DNA of 64,000 bases from Ralstonia sp. NFACC01 (lineage in GTDB: Bacteria > Pseudomonadota > Gammaproteobacteria > Burkholderiales > Burkholderiaceae): positions 248,001-312,000 of the forward strand of contig NZ_FOWV01000001.1 in the NCBI RefSeq assembly GCF_900115545.1, given 5' to 3'. The translations under genes and the position numbers were made by a program. This document shows positions 9,305 through 19,725 of the stretch, in pieces (positions within the stretch are counted from its first letter, which is position 1; every line of letters begins with the position of its first letter). The notes beneath the pieces were generated by a model. The model was not told where the DNA came from and made no database searches. It saw nothing but the letters and a program-made list of their open reading frames with translations.

Positions 9305-9324
9305 CCACCGATTTGCCACGGTGG
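9305..9324 (+). other. Small hairpin before the acyl-CoA dehydrogenase gene
   Basis: CCACCG (9305-9310) and CGGTGG (9319-9324) form a 6-bp stem with an eight-base loop. It directly follows the palindrome AGAACGTTCT (9295-9304). It lies in the 84-base gap between the DUF1178 gene and the next gene. Purpose unknown. Confidence 0.4.
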
Positions 9325-9347
9325 GGAGCTAACCACAGGAGACAGGC

Positions 9348-10544
9348 ATGGATCTGAACTACTCGGCGGCCGACGATGCGTTCCGCCAGGAAGTCCGCGG
9401 CTGGCTGGAAGCCAATCTGCCCAAGGACATCCAGGACAAGGTGTTGAACCACCGCCGCCTGAGCCGCGACGATTTCGTTCGCTGGCATAAGGCGCTCGCA
9501 GCGAAGGGCTGGTCTGTACCGCACTGGCCGGTCGAGTGGGGCGGCACCGGCTGGTCCCCTATCCAAAAACACATCTGGGACGAAGAGTGCGCGCAGGTCG
9601 GCGCGCCTGGCGTGCTGCCGTTCGGCGTCAGCATGGTCGCGCCCGTGATCATGAAGTACGGCAATGAAGCGCAGAAGCGTTACTTCCTGCCGCGCATTGT
9701 TGATTGCACCGACTGGTGGTGCCAGGGCTATTCGGAACCGGGTTCCGGGTCCGATCTGGCCTCCGTGAAGACACGCGCCGTGCGCGAAGGCGATCACTAC
9801 ATCGTCAACGGCCAGAAGACCTGGACGACGCTCGGCCAGCACGCCGACATGATCTTCTGCCTGGTTCGCACCGACCCCGACGCGAAGAAGCAAGAAGGCA
9901 TCTCGTTCCTGCTGATCGACATGAAGACGCCGGGCATTACCGTGCGCCCGATCATCATGCTGGACGAAGAGCACGAGGTGAACGAAGTCTTCTTCGACAA
10001 CGTCAAGGTGCCCGTCCAGAACCTGATCGGTGATGAGAACCGCGGATGGACGTACGCCAAATACCTGCTCGGCCACGAGCGTACGGGCATTGCACGTGTG
10101 GGCAATTCCAAGCGCGAATTGGCGTTCCTCAAGCGCGTTGCCAAGCAACACCAGAAGAACGGCAAGCCGCTGCTGCAGGACCCGGTATTCGGTACCAAGG
10201 TGGCGTCGCTGGAAATCGAACTGCTGGCGCTGGAGATGACGGTGCTGCGCGTGGTGTCGAGCGAGAACGCAGGCAAGGGCCCGGGGCCCGAGGCGTCGCT
10301 GCTCAAGATCAAGGGCACGCAGATCCAGCAGATGCTGACCGAGCTGATGGTGGAGGCCGTGGGGCCATACGCCCAGCCGTTCGACCCGAGCTACCTTGAA
10401 GGCGACACCTCGCAAGCCGCGACGGGCGACAACGATGCCGCGCCGCTTGCGCCGTACTACTTCAACTATCGCAAGACCTCGATCTACGGCGGATCGAACG
10501 AAATCCAGCGCAACATCATCTCGCAGATGATCCTTGGCGTCTGA
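9348..10544 (+). CDS. Acyl-CoA dehydrogenase, larger subunit of a pair
   Basis: FAD-dependent alpha,beta-dehydrogenation of an acyl-CoA thioester. The 398-residue protein has an N-terminal helical domain, a flavin-contacting middle with GYSEPGSGSDLASVKTRA (near residue 127) and NGQKTWTT, and a C-terminal domain ending in IYGGSNEIQRN. In medium-chain enzymes the catalytic Glu sits in an IYEGT motif; here that position is Gly, so the base must be elsewhere, as in several paired or branched-chain enzymes. AGGAGA precedes the start. The next gene encodes a second, more divergent member 35 bases downstream, resembling pimeloyl-CoA dehydrogenase pairs (PimC/PimD). Substrate unknown. Confidence 0.92.
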   Translation: MDLNYSAADDAFRQEVRGWLEANLPKDIQDKVLNHRRLSRDDFVRWHKALAAKGWSVPHWPVEWGGTGWSPIQKHIWDEECAQVGAPGVLPFGVSMVAPVIMKYGNEAQKRYFLPRIVDCTDWWCQGYSEPGSGSDLASVKTRAVREGDHYIVNGQKTWTTLGQHADMIFCLVRTDPDAKKQEGISFLLIDMKTPGITVRPIIMLDEEHEVNEVFFDNVKVPVQNLIGDENRGWTYAKYLLGHERTGIARVGNSKRELAFLKRVAKQHQKNGKPLLQDPVFGTKVASLEIELLALEMTVLRVVSSENAGKGPGPEASLLKIKGTQIQQMLTELMVEAVGPYAQPFDPSYLEGDTSQAATGDNDAAPLAPYYFNYRKTSIYGGSNEIQRNIISQMILGV

Positions 10545-10579
10545 GCAGAACGGCGACAGCACACATAGCGGAGACAAAC

Positions 10580-11710
10580 ATGGATTTCTCGTTCACCGAC
10601 GAACAGAAGCAACTGGCCGATGCGGTGCGCCGCTTCATCGAGAAGGACTACAGCTTTGAGGCGCGCAACAAGGTCGTGTATTCGCCGGAAGGTGTGTCGC
10701 AGGGCCACTGGGATGCACTGGCCGAACTGGGCCTGACCGCGCTGCCTGTGCCCGAAGCACAAGGCGGTTTCGACGGCCGCGCGATGGACCTGCTGGTGGT
10801 GATGCAGGAGCTGGGCCGCGGCCTGGTGGTGGAGCCGTATCAGGCCACCGTGCTGGGCGCGCAGGCACTGAAGCTCGCAGGCGGCCAAGAGGCATTGCTG
10901 GAAGAAGTTGCTGGCGGCGCCGTGAAGCTGGCCATTGCATTCGGCGAGCGCCAATCGCGTTACGAGCTGTTCAACGTCACCACGCGCGCTACGCAGCAGG
11001 GCGGCGGTTGGACGCTTACCGGCGAGAAGGCGGTTGTGGTGCATGGTGCGCAGGCAGACAAGCTGATCGTCTCGGCGCGCACCGGTGGTGAAGCGCGTGA
11101 TACGTCGGGCCTGTCGCTCTTCGTGGTCGACCGCGATGCGGCTGGCGTGACGGTCAAGGACTACCGCACGATCGACAACCTGCACGCCGCGGACATCCGC
11201 TTCGACAACGCGCCGGCAACGCTGCTCGGCAAGGCCGGCGAAGCGTGGGAGACCATCGACGCCGTCGCCGATCTCGGCTGCGTGCTGTTGTGCGCTGAAG
11301 CGATCGGTCTGATCGATGCGCTGAACGCCGCCACGCTGGAGTACACCAAGACCCGCCAGCAATTTGGCGTGCCCATCGCGCGCTTCCAGGCGCTGCAGCA
11401 CCGCATGGTCGACATGTTCATCCATGGCGAGCAGGCGCGTTCGATCACGTATCTGGCGGCTGCGCACTTTGAAGATGGCGATGTCGAGGCGCGCCGCCGC
11501 TATGTGTCGGCGGCCAAGGCGCGTGTCGGCCAGGCTGCGCGTGATGTTGGCCAGGAAGCGGTGCAGTTGCACGGCGGCATGGGCGTGACGAACGAACTGC
11601 CGGCCGCACACAGGTTCAAGCGGCTGACGATGATCAACACGACGTTGGGTGACGTGGATCATCACCTGGCACGCTTCGCATCGCTGCCCGGCTTCCAGCA
11701 GGCGGCTTAA
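10580..11710 (+). CDS. Acyl-CoA dehydrogenase, smaller subunit of a pair
   Basis: 376-residue acyl-CoA dehydrogenase fold. The N-terminus ([19 protein letters not shown]) and the segment [21 protein letters not shown] are typical. The C-terminal [18 protein letters not shown] replaces the usual YGGTNEIQ, and the middle flavin-contact motif is poorly kept. Such divergence is typical of the less active partner in heterotetrameric acyl-CoA dehydrogenases. GGAGACAAAC precedes the start, and the gene directly follows its larger partner on the same strand. A heteromeric enzyme is inferred from pairing and divergence, not shown. Confidence 0.9.
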   Translation: MDFSFTDEQKQLADAVRRFIEKDYSFEARNKVVYSPEGVSQGHWDALAELGLTALPVPEAQGGFDGRAMDLLVVMQELGRGLVVEPYQATVLGAQALKLAGGQEALLEEVAGGAVKLAIAFGERQSRYELFNVTTRATQQGGGWTLTGEKAVVVHGAQADKLIVSARTGGEARDTSGLSLFVVDRDAAGVTVKDYRTIDNLHAADIRFDNAPATLLGKAGEAWETIDAVADLGCVLLCAEAIGLIDALNAATLEYTKTRQQFGVPIARFQALQHRMVDMFIHGEQARSITYLAAAHFEDGDVEARRRYVSAAKARVGQAARDVGQEAVQLHGGMGVTNELPAAHRFKRLTMINTTLGDVDHHLARFASLPGFQQAA

Positions 11711-11766
11711 CGGCAAACCTGAACGCCCCGCATTCGTGCGGGGCGTTGTCATTTGGAGGAGACGAC

Positions 11767-12252
11767 ATGGTGGAAAACGAAAACGCAGCGGCGACACGAT
11801 CGTACGAGTTCTACTTCGACGATTTCGAGGTCGGCCGCACGCTGCAGATGGGTACCTACACCGTCACCGAAGAAGAGATCCTGACCTTCGCGCGGCAGTA
11901 CGATCCGCAGCCATTCCACATCGATGCAGAGGCCGCCAAGCACAGCATCTACGGCGGCATTATTTCGAGCGGCTGGATGACCTGTTCGATCATGATGCGG
12001 CTGATGGTGACCGGCTTCCTGGGCAAGGCAGCCAGCATGGGCTCGCCGGGCGTGGATGAAATCCGCTGGATGAAGCCGGTGTATCCGGGCGACACGCTGT
12101 CGGTGTCGAGCACGTGCATGGAAGTGCGTCCCTCGCAGTCGAAGCCGGACCGCGGTGTGGCGGTCAACCGCTGGGAGGCGCGCAACCAGCGCGGCGAACT
12201 CGTCTGCACGGTCACGGGCATGGGCTTGTTTGGCCGGCGCCCGAAGGCTTGA
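11767..12252 (+). CDS. MaoC-like (R)-specific enoyl-CoA hydratase, first copy
   Basis: 161-residue single hot-dog domain protein of the MaoC/R-hydratase family, expected to hydrate trans-2-enoyl-CoA. The hydratase-2 motif is present as YDPQPFHID near residue 45, with the Asp and His that make up the catalytic pair. The ATG at 11767 is chosen because GGAGGA lies five bases upstream; an in-frame TTG further upstream lacks this. It lies between the dehydrogenase pair and a second MaoC gene, consistent with the next step of beta-oxidation on the same substrate. Confidence 0.87.
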   Translation: MVENENAAATRSYEFYFDDFEVGRTLQMGTYTVTEEEILTFARQYDPQPFHIDAEAAKHSIYGGIISSGWMTCSIMMRLMVTGFLGKAASMGSPGVDEIRWMKPVYPGDTLSVSSTCMEVRPSQSKPDRGVAVNRWEARNQRGELVCTVTGMGLFGRRPKA

Positions 12253-12289
12253 TGACACCTCATCGCATCACAACAAGGAGACAACGCAG

Positions 12290-12769
12290 ATGCGCATCAT
12301 CGAATCGCTCGACGAGCTGAAAGGTTTGATCGGCCAGGAAGTTGCCGTGAGTGACTGGACCGAGATCACGCAGCAGCAGGTGAACCTCTTTGCCGAGGCC
12401 ACGGGCGATCACCAGTGGATTCACGTGGATGTGGAGCGCGCCAAGCGTGAGTCGCCGTTTGGCGCACCGGTGGCGCACGGCTTTCTGACGCTGTCGCTGC
12501 TGCCGATGCTGATGGCCAACGCGATCGAGATGTCCGACGTGAAGATGGGCGTGAACTACGGGCTGAACAAGGTCCGTTTCACCGCTCCAGTCCCCGTGGG
12601 CAGTCGTGTGCGCGCTCGCGTGAAGCTGGTCGAAATGGAAGCGCTGCCGCCGCTGCCCAATGCCCCCGCGTTGACCGGCGCGCAGATGACCTGGGCCGTG
12701 ACCATCGAGCGAGAGGGGCAGGAGCGCCCCGTGTGCGTGGCCGAATCGATTTCGCGCCGCTATTCCTGA
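12290..12769 (+). CDS. MaoC-like (R)-specific enoyl-CoA hydratase, second copy
   Basis: 159-residue MaoC/R-hydratase with the intact motif EATGDHQWIHVD near residues 37-48, including the catalytic Asp and His, then GAPVAHGFLTLSLL, which lines the substrate tunnel. It resembles NodN/PhaJ-type hydratases. The start at 12290 is preceded by AAGGAGA ten bases upstream. A strong terminator follows 23 bases after the stop, so this ends the unit. Two neighbouring MaoC genes could form a heterodimer or serve different chain lengths. Confidence 0.9.
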   Translation: MRIIESLDELKGLIGQEVAVSDWTEITQQQVNLFAEATGDHQWIHVDVERAKRESPFGAPVAHGFLTLSLLPMLMANAIEMSDVKMGVNYGLNKVRFTAPVPVGSRVRARVKLVEMEALPPLPNAPALTGAQMTWAVTIEREGQERPVCVAESISRRYS

Positions 12770-12792
12770 GTCCCGTTTTTCGCAAGGCTCCG

Positions 12793-12821
12793 AGGCCGGC
12801 GCAATGCCGGCCTTTCTTTTT
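12793..12821 (+). terminator. Rho-independent terminator after the MaoC genes
   Basis: AGGCCGGC (12793-12800), loop GCAAT, then GCCGGCCT (12806-12813), followed by a T-rich run (TTCTTTTT). The stem is 8 bp and perfect. Confidence 0.9.
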
Positions 12822-12911
12822 GCATCGGTTTGCCCTTGCGCCCCGCTTGTTTTGTGCTTGTCTTCTTGCGCCCCAAGCAGGCGCATTCCAACGAACAAAT
12901 GCGCTGACTTG

Positions 12912-12937
12912 GCGCCGCTTTGGCACCGTTTTGGCGC
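12912..12937 (+). promoter_or_regulatory. Two overlapping NtrC-like sites upstream of urtA
   Basis: GCGCC-N5-GGCAC (12912-12926) and GCACC-N5-GGCGC (12923-12937) resemble the NtrC dyad GCACC-N5-GGTGC with one or two mismatches each. They lie about 30-55 bases upstream of the -24 element of the sigma-54 promoter. The role as NtrC sites is inferred from pattern and context. Confidence 0.55.
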
Positions 12938-12966
12938 GGATTTCCCTTCGAATGAGCCAAATGCGA

Positions 12967-12982
12967 TGGCACGGTAGTTGCA
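12967..12982 (+). promoter_or_regulatory. Sigma-54 (-24/-12) promoter of urtA
   Basis: TGGCACGGTAGTTGCA is a match to the sigma-54 consensus, with GG at 12968-12969 and GC at 12980-12981 separated by exactly ten bases. Transcription should start near 12993, leaving about 42 bases of leader before urtA. This predicts activation by NtrC under nitrogen limitation. Confidence 0.85.
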
Positions 12983-13034
12983 CTTTTGGGCCCCGGGGAG
13001 TCGTTCTCGCCACCAATAAACCCAAGGAGCCGCA

Positions 13035-14291
13035 ATGAAACGTCGTGAGCTGTTGAAGCTGTCTGCCGTCGCCGCCGCAACGCTGTTGTCCGTGTCGAGC
13101 CTCGCGTTTGCTCAGGCAAAGGACCCGATCAAGGTCGGTATCCTGCATTCGCTGTCGGGCACCATGGCCATCTCCGAAACGTCGCTGAAAGACGTGGCGC
13201 TGATGACGATCGACGAGATCAACAAGAGCGGCGGCGTGCTGGGCCGCAAGCTGGAACCGGTGGTGGTGGACCCGGCATCGAACTGGCCGCTGTTTGCCGA
13301 GAAGGCGCGCGGGCTGCTGACGCAGGACAAGGTGGCTGTGACGTTCGGCTGCTGGACGTCGGTGTCGCGCAAGTCGGTGCTGCCGGTCTATGAAGAACTG
13401 AACGGCCTGCTGTTCTACCCGGTGCAGTACGAAGGCGAAGAGATGTCGAAGAACGTCTTCTACACCGGTGCTGCGCCCAACCAGCAGGCCATTCCGGCGG
13501 TGGAATACCTGATGAGCAAGGAAGGCGGCGGTGCCAAGCGCTTCTTCCTGCTCGGTACCGATTACGTCTATCCGCGCACGACCAACAAGATCCTGCGCGC
13601 GTTCCTGCACAGCAAGGGCGTGAAGGACAGCGACATCGAAGAGGTCTACACCCCGTTTGGTCATTCCGACTATCAGACCATCGTTGCCAACATCAAGAAG
13701 TTCTCGCAGGGCGGCAAGACGGCCGTGGTGTCGACCATCAACGGCGACTCGAACGTGCCGTTCTACAAGGAACTCGGCAACGCCGGCCTGAAGGCCAAGG
13801 ACGTGCCGGTGGTGGCCTTCTCGGTGGGTGAAGAAGAACTGCGCGGCATCGACACCAAGCCGTTGGTGGGCCATCTGGCCGCATGGAACTACTTCATGTC
13901 GGTCAAGAACCCGGTCAACGACGACTTCAAGAAGAAGTGGGCTGCATGGGTCAAGGCCAACAACCTGCCGGGCGGCGACAAGCGCGTCACCAACGACCCG
14001 ATGGAGGCCACCTACGTCGGCATCATGATGTGGAAGCAGGCCGTCGAGAAGGCGGGCTCCACCGACGTGGACAAGGTCCGCAAGGCGATGTACGGCCAGC
14101 AGTTCAAGGCACCGTCGGGCTTCACGCTGGTGATGAACAACAACCATCACTTGAGCAAGCCCGTGATGATTGGTGAGGTGCGCGGCGACGGCCAGTTCAA
14201 CGTCGTGTGGAAGACGCCGACGGTGATCCGCGCCAAGCCGTGGAGCCCCTACATCCCCGGCAACGAGGGCAAGCCTGACGAAGTGAAGTAA
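13035..14291 (+). CDS. urtA: Urea ABC transporter substrate-binding protein
   Basis: Periplasmic urea-binding protein of the branched-chain amino acid type family, 418 residues. It begins with an export signal (KRRELLKLS followed by a hydrophobic run and AFAQA), with a twin-Arg resembling a Tat signal. The mature part starts KDPIKVGILHSLSGTMAISE and contains TFGCWTSVSRKSVLPV and GLLFYPVQYEGEE, typical of UrtA. AAGGAG precedes the ATG. It is first in urtABCDE behind a sigma-54 promoter, and the adjacent urease genes support urea as substrate. Confidence 0.95.
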   Translation: MKRRELLKLSAVAAATLLSVSSLAFAQAKDPIKVGILHSLSGTMAISETSLKDVALMTIDEINKSGGVLGRKLEPVVVDPASNWPLFAEKARGLLTQDKVAVTFGCWTSVSRKSVLPVYEELNGLLFYPVQYEGEEMSKNVFYTGAAPNQQAIPAVEYLMSKEGGGAKRFFLLGTDYVYPRTTNKILRAFLHSKGVKDSDIEEVYTPFGHSDYQTIVANIKKFSQGGKTAVVSTINGDSNVPFYKELGNAGLKAKDVPVVAFSVGEEELRGIDTKPLVGHLAAWNYFMSVKNPVNDDFKKKWAAWVKANNLPGGDKRVTNDPMEATYVGIMMWKQAVEKAGSTDVDKVRKAMYGQQFKAPSGFTLVMNNNHHLSKPVMIGEVRGDGQFNVVWKTPTVIRAKPWSPYIPGNEGKPDEVK

Positions 14292-14297
14292 TCAGGC

Positions 14298-14331
14298 GGA
14301 CCGGCGGCGCATACAGCGCGGCCGGTCCTTT
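14298..14331 (+). other. Stem-loop between urtA and urtB
   Basis: GGACCGGC (14298-14305) pairs with GCCGGTCC (14321-14328), with an inner GCGC/GCGC pair and a short TTT. A partial terminator or 3' stabiliser after a binding-protein gene is a familiar way to make more UrtA than permease. Confidence 0.65.
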
Positions 14332-14390
14332 GAACGACGCTGCACGACGTGGCGGACGGCCCAACATCGGCCGCCACGCATCGGATTGCC

Positions 14391-16022
<1,632 letters not shown>

Positions 16023-16023
16023 T

Positions 16024-17193
16024 ATGACGACGACCAAGTTCTCTCTCGATATTCCGGCGCGCATGCCGCTGCTGTCGCGGCGCGGGTGGTCTGCGCTGGT
16101 GCTCGTGTCGCTCATCGTGTGCATTGGTGCGCCGGTGTGCGCGCTGCTCGTGCCGGAGGGCAGCCCGCTGCATCTGTCGGCGTATGCGCTCACGCTCATC
16201 GGCAAGATCATGTGCTACGCGCTGGCGGCGCTGGCGCTCGATCTGGTGTGGGGCTATTGCGGCATCCTGAGCCTCGGTCACGGCCTGTTCTTCGCATTGG
16301 GTGGCTACGGGATGGGCATGTACCTGATGCGCTCCATCGGCCGCGAAGGCGTGTACAAGAGCGATCTGCCGGACTTCATGGTCTTTCTCGACTGGAAGGA
16401 GCTGCCATGGTTCTGGCACGGCACCGAGCATTTCGCCTGGGCGATGCTGCTGGTGGTTCTGGTGCCCGGCGTGCTGGCGTGGCTGTTCGGCTTCTTTGCC
16501 TTCCGCTCGCGCGTCAAGGGCGTCTACCTGTCGATCATCACGCAGGCGATGACGTATGCGGCCATGCTGCTGTTCTTCCGTAACGAGACGGGCTTTGGCG
16601 GCAACAACGGCTTTACGGATTTCAAACGCATCCTCGGCTTCCCGATCTCCGCATTGCCAACGCGCACCGTGCTGTTCGTGGCGACGTTCGTGGCGCTCGT
16701 GCTGGCGTTCATCGCCTGCCGCGCCATCGTCACGTCCAAGTTCGGCCGCGTGGTCACCGCCATTCGCGATGCCGAAGCGCGCGTGATGTTCTCCGGCTAC
16801 AACCCGCTCGGCTACAAGCTGTTCGTGTGGACGTTTTCGGCCGTGCTCTGCGGCATCGCGGGCGCGCTCTACGTGCCGCAGGTCGGCATCATCAACCCAG
16901 GCGAGATGTCGCCGGGCAACTCCATCGAGATGGCCGTGTGGGTGGCCGTGGGCGGGCGCGGCACGTTGATCGGCCCGATCATCGGCGCGTTCCTCGTCAA
17001 CGGCGCCAAGACGTTGCTCACCGCATGGGTGCCGGAGTACTGGCTGTTTGTGCTCGGTGCGATCTTCGTGCTGGTGACGCTGTATCTGCCGAACGGCGTG
17101 CTGGGGCTGCTGGGCAAGCTGCGCATGAAAAAGCGCGCGCCCACGCCAGCCGAGGCGCATGAAGCCGCGACCGTCACCGGAGACCACGCATGA
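16024..17193 (+). CDS. urtC: Urea ABC transporter permease UrtC
   Basis: Second LivM-type membrane subunit of the urea importer, 389 residues with about ten transmembrane helices. Motifs include DLVWGYCGILSLGHGLFFALGGY near residue 75, GLLGK near the C-terminus, and the conserved LIGPIIGAFLVNGAKT loop. The start lies one base after the urtB stop, and the stop overlaps the urtD start in ATGA, so translation is coupled on both sides. Confidence 0.94.
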   Translation: MTTTKFSLDIPARMPLLSRRGWSALVLVSLIVCIGAPVCALLVPEGSPLHLSAYALTLIGKIMCYALAALALDLVWGYCGILSLGHGLFFALGGYGMGMYLMRSIGREGVYKSDLPDFMVFLDWKELPWFWHGTEHFAWAMLLVVLVPGVLAWLFGFFAFRSRVKGVYLSIITQAMTYAAMLLFFRNETGFGGNNGFTDFKRILGFPISALPTRTVLFVATFVALVLAFIACRAIVTSKFGRVVTAIRDAEARVMFSGYNPLGYKLFVWTFSAVLCGIAGALYVPQVGIINPGEMSPGNSIEMAVWVAVGGRGTLIGPIIGAFLVNGAKTLLTAWVPEYWLFVLGAIFVLVTLYLPNGVLGLLGKLRMKKRAPTPAEAHEAATVTGDHA

Positions 17194-18041
17194 GCACGTT
17201 CACCGAACTCCCCGACCGCGCGGAGACCGGCACTGCCACCGGCATGGGCCACCTGGTCGAGCCGGACACGATCGACGTCTCGCACGGCGCCATCCTGTAT
17301 CTCGAAGACGTGACTGTGCGCTTCGGCGGCTTTCGTGCACTGAACGCGCTCACGCTGTCGATCGACCACGGTGAGCTGCGCTGCATCATCGGCCCCAACG
17401 GCGCGGGCAAGACCACGATGATGGACGTGATTACCGGCAAGACCGGGCCGCGCAATGCAGACGTCACCGGCCGCGTCTTCCTGGGCCAGACCATCGACCT
17501 GCTGCGCCTGACCGAGCCGCGCATCGCGCAGATCGGCATCGGCCGCAAGTTCCAGAAACCGACCGTGTTCGAGCAGCACACCGTGTGGGAAAACCTGGAA
17601 CTGGCCATGAAGGCCGACAAGCGCTGGTGGGTCTCGCTGCGCGCGCGCCTGCTGAACGACGGCCGCCAGCGCATCGAAGAAACGCTCGGCCGCATCCACC
17701 TGGAAGCAGAGGCCTATCGGCCCGCCGGGCTGCTCTCGCACGGCCAGAAGCAGCGGCTGGAGATCGGCATGCTGCTGATGCAGCAGCCGCAATTGCTGCT
17801 GCTCGACGAACCGGTCGCCGGCATGACGGATGAAGAGACGATGCAGCTCGCAACATTGCTCAACGGCCTGCGTGGCACGTGCTCGATCATGGTTGTGGAG
17901 CACGACATGGAGTTCGTCGCCGCGCTGGCGGGGGCGGAAGGGCGCGTGACCGTGCTGGCTGAAGGCAGCGTCCTGGCCGAAGGCACGCTCGATGCCGTCA
18001 AGCGCGATGAGCGGGTGATCGAATCCTATCTGGGGCGTTGA
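17190..18041 (+). CDS. urtD: Urea ABC transporter ATP-binding protein UrtD
   Basis: LivG-type ATPase of the urea importer, 283 residues. Walker A is GPNGAGKT at residues 68-75, the signature region is SHGQKQRLEIG in place of canonical LSGGQ (usual for UrtD), and Walker B is LLLLDEPVAGM. The first 35 residues precede the ATPase fold and are poorly conserved. The start overlaps the urtC stop by four bases. Confidence 0.95.
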   Translation: MSTFTELPDRAETGTATGMGHLVEPDTIDVSHGAILYLEDVTVRFGGFRALNALTLSIDHGELRCIIGPNGAGKTTMMDVITGKTGPRNADVTGRVFLGQTIDLLRLTEPRIAQIGIGRKFQKPTVFEQHTVWENLELAMKADKRWWVSLRARLLNDGRQRIEETLGRIHLEAEAYRPAGLLSHGQKQRLEIGMLLMQQPQLLLLDEPVAGMTDEETMQLATLLNGLRGTCSIMVVEHDMEFVAALAGAEGRVTVLAEGSVLAEGTLDAVKRDERVIESYLGR

Positions 18042-18042
18042 T

Positions 18043-18735
18043 ATGTTGCAGGTCCAACAACTGAACCAGTACTACGGCGGCAGCCACATCCTGCGCAACG
18101 TCAGCTTTGACGTCCCCACGGGCAAGCTGACCACGCTGCTTGGCCGTAACGGCGTGGGCAAGACGACGCTGCTCAAATGCTTGATGGGGGTGGTGCCCAC
18201 TGCCAGCGGTGCGATCGATTGGGAAGGGCGCACCATCCAGAAGCTGCCCGCGTACGAGCGTGTCTCGCAGGGGCTCGCCTATGTGCCGCAGGGGCGCGAG
18301 ATCTTCCCGCGGCTGACGGTGGAAGAAAACCTGCTGATTGGTGCCGCCGCCAAGCGTGCGCCGTCCAAGGTGCCCGATTCCATCTACGAGCTGTTTCCCG
18401 TGCTCAAGGAGATGAAGGGCCGGCGCGGCGGCGACCTGTCCGGCGGCCAGCAGCAGCAACTTGCCATCGGTCGTGCGCTGATGAGCGAGCCGCGCCTGCT
18501 GATCCTGGACGAGCCGACCGAAGGCATCCAGCCGTCGATCATCCAGGAGATCGGCCGCACGCTGCGCCGCCTCGTCGATGAGTTCGGCATGTCGGTCCTG
18601 CTGGTCGAGCAGTACTACGACTTTGCGCGCAGCATTGCCGACCGCTACGTAGTCATGAGCCGCGGCGAGGTCATCGCGCAGGGCGACGGCGCCAATATGG
18701 AAGCCGATGGCGTGCGTGATCTGGTCGCCGTTTGA
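18043..18735 (+). CDS. urtE: Urea ABC transporter ATP-binding protein UrtE
   Basis: LivF-type ATPase partner of UrtD, 230 residues. Walker A GRNGVGKT is at residues 34-41, the signature LSGGQQQQLAIGRAL is intact, and Walker B LLILDEPTEGIQPS follows. It begins one base after urtD. It is the last transporter gene; 102 bases separate it from ureD, with an inverted repeat and a possible secondary promoter. Confidence 0.95.
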   Translation: MLQVQQLNQYYGGSHILRNVSFDVPTGKLTTLLGRNGVGKTTLLKCLMGVVPTASGAIDWEGRTIQKLPAYERVSQGLAYVPQGREIFPRLTVEENLLIGAAAKRAPSKVPDSIYELFPVLKEMKGRRGGDLSGGQQQQLAIGRALMSEPRLLILDEPTEGIQPSIIQEIGRTLRRLVDEFGMSVLLVEQYYDFARSIADRYVVMSRGEVIAQGDGANMEADGVRDLVAV

Positions 18736-18753
18736 TGCCCCGGCTGATGCCCC

Positions 18754-18780
18754 GGCATTCGACGGAAAAAGTCGAATGCC
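18754..18780. promoter_or_regulatory. Perfect 10-bp inverted repeat between urtE and ureD
   Basis: GGCATTCGAC (18754-18763) and GTCGAATGCC (18771-18780) surround GGAAAAA. No T-tract follows, so a terminator is unlikely. A -10-like TATGAT at 18799-18804 lies just downstream, making this an operator or RNA-stability candidate for the urease genes. Confidence 0.5.
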
Positions 18781-18837
18781 AAATCTGCGGCATCTGGCTA
18801 TGATGAGAAAATTCCTAGCCGCCGTGCTGCCTTCCTG

Positions 18838-19725
18838 ATGCGCCATCCCGATTTTCCTGTCCCGCCGCAGACCGATTCGTTCGCGTCCTGGGAAGCCTCG
18901 CTGCACCTGGCGTTTGCACGGCGCGGTGAGCGCACCGTGCTGGCCATGTGCCGGCATCGGGGGCCGCTGCGGGTGCAGAAGGCGCTGTATCCGGAAGGCG
19001 AGGGCGTGTGCCATGCCGTCATGCTGCATCCGCCTGCAGGCATTGCCGGCGGTGATGTACTCGATATCGACATCGAACTCGGTGCCGATGCGCATGCTGT
19101 GCTGACCACGCCCGGCGCCACCAAGTGGTACAAGTCGCTCGGCCGCACGGCCACGCAGCGCGTTGCCATCCGGGCGGAGCCGGGGGCGCGGCTCGACTGG
19201 CTGCCGCAAGAGAACATCGTCTTCAACCAGGCCCGCCCGATCATCGACCTGGCGCTGGACCTGGCACCGGGCGCGACGGCCATCGGCTGGGACACCACCA
19301 TGCTCGGCCGCCACGCCGCCGGTGAATCGTGGGCCGAAGGCCGCATCGTCATGCGCACCGCCTTGCGTTGCAACGGTCAGCCGCTGTGGATTGAGTCGGC
19401 GGCGTTCGATGCGCAATCGCCTGTGCTGAATGCGACGACGGGCATGGCCGGCTTCCACGTTGTCGGCACGCTCTGGGCCGTGGGCGAGGGCGCGACCGAT
19501 GTCCTGGCCGAATCGATGGCCGAGCACCTGCCGTACAACGACGACCTGCGCGCGGGCGTCACCTGCCTCACGCAAGATGCGCCCGGCCTGCCAAACGTTT
19601 TGTTGCTGCGCGTCCTTGCACGCCGGCCCGAAGATGCACGCGCCTTGTTGGCCCAGACGTGGCTGGCGCTGCGCGAACCGATGCATGGCGTGGCGGGCCG
19701 TCCGCTGCGCCTCTGGTCTACATGA
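18838..19725 (+). CDS. ureD: Urease accessory protein UreD
   Basis: Scaffold of the urease maturation complex; with UreF and UreG it docks on the apoenzyme and channels nickel. The 295-residue product shows family motifs GPLRVQKALYPEG near residue 42, HPPAGIAGGDVLDIDIEL near 62, and TTPGATKWYKS near 90. No strong ribosome site precedes the ATG; termination of urtE 102 bases upstream leaves room for a separate promoter. An 11-bp tandem repeat runs through its stop codon. Confidence 0.94.
   Translation: MRHPDFPVPPQTDSFASWEASLHLAFARRGERTVLAMCRHRGPLRVQKALYPEGEGVCHAVMLHPPAGIAGGDVLDIDIELGADAHAVLTTPGATKWYKSLGRTATQRVAIRAEPGARLDWLPQENIVFNQARPIIDLALDLAPGATAIGWDTTMLGRHAAGESWAEGRIVMRTALRCNGQPLWIESAAFDAQSPVLNATTGMAGFHVVGTLWAVGEGATDVLAESMAEHLPYNDDLRAGVTCLTQDAPGLPNVLLLRVLARRPEDARALLAQTWLALREPMHGVAGRPLRLWST

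Noticed and set aside
12790-12825. Possible second sigma-54 promoter in the GC-rich stem before urtA
   Set aside because: The GG and GC are 11 bases apart rather than 10, and the sequence forms a clear terminator hairpin.
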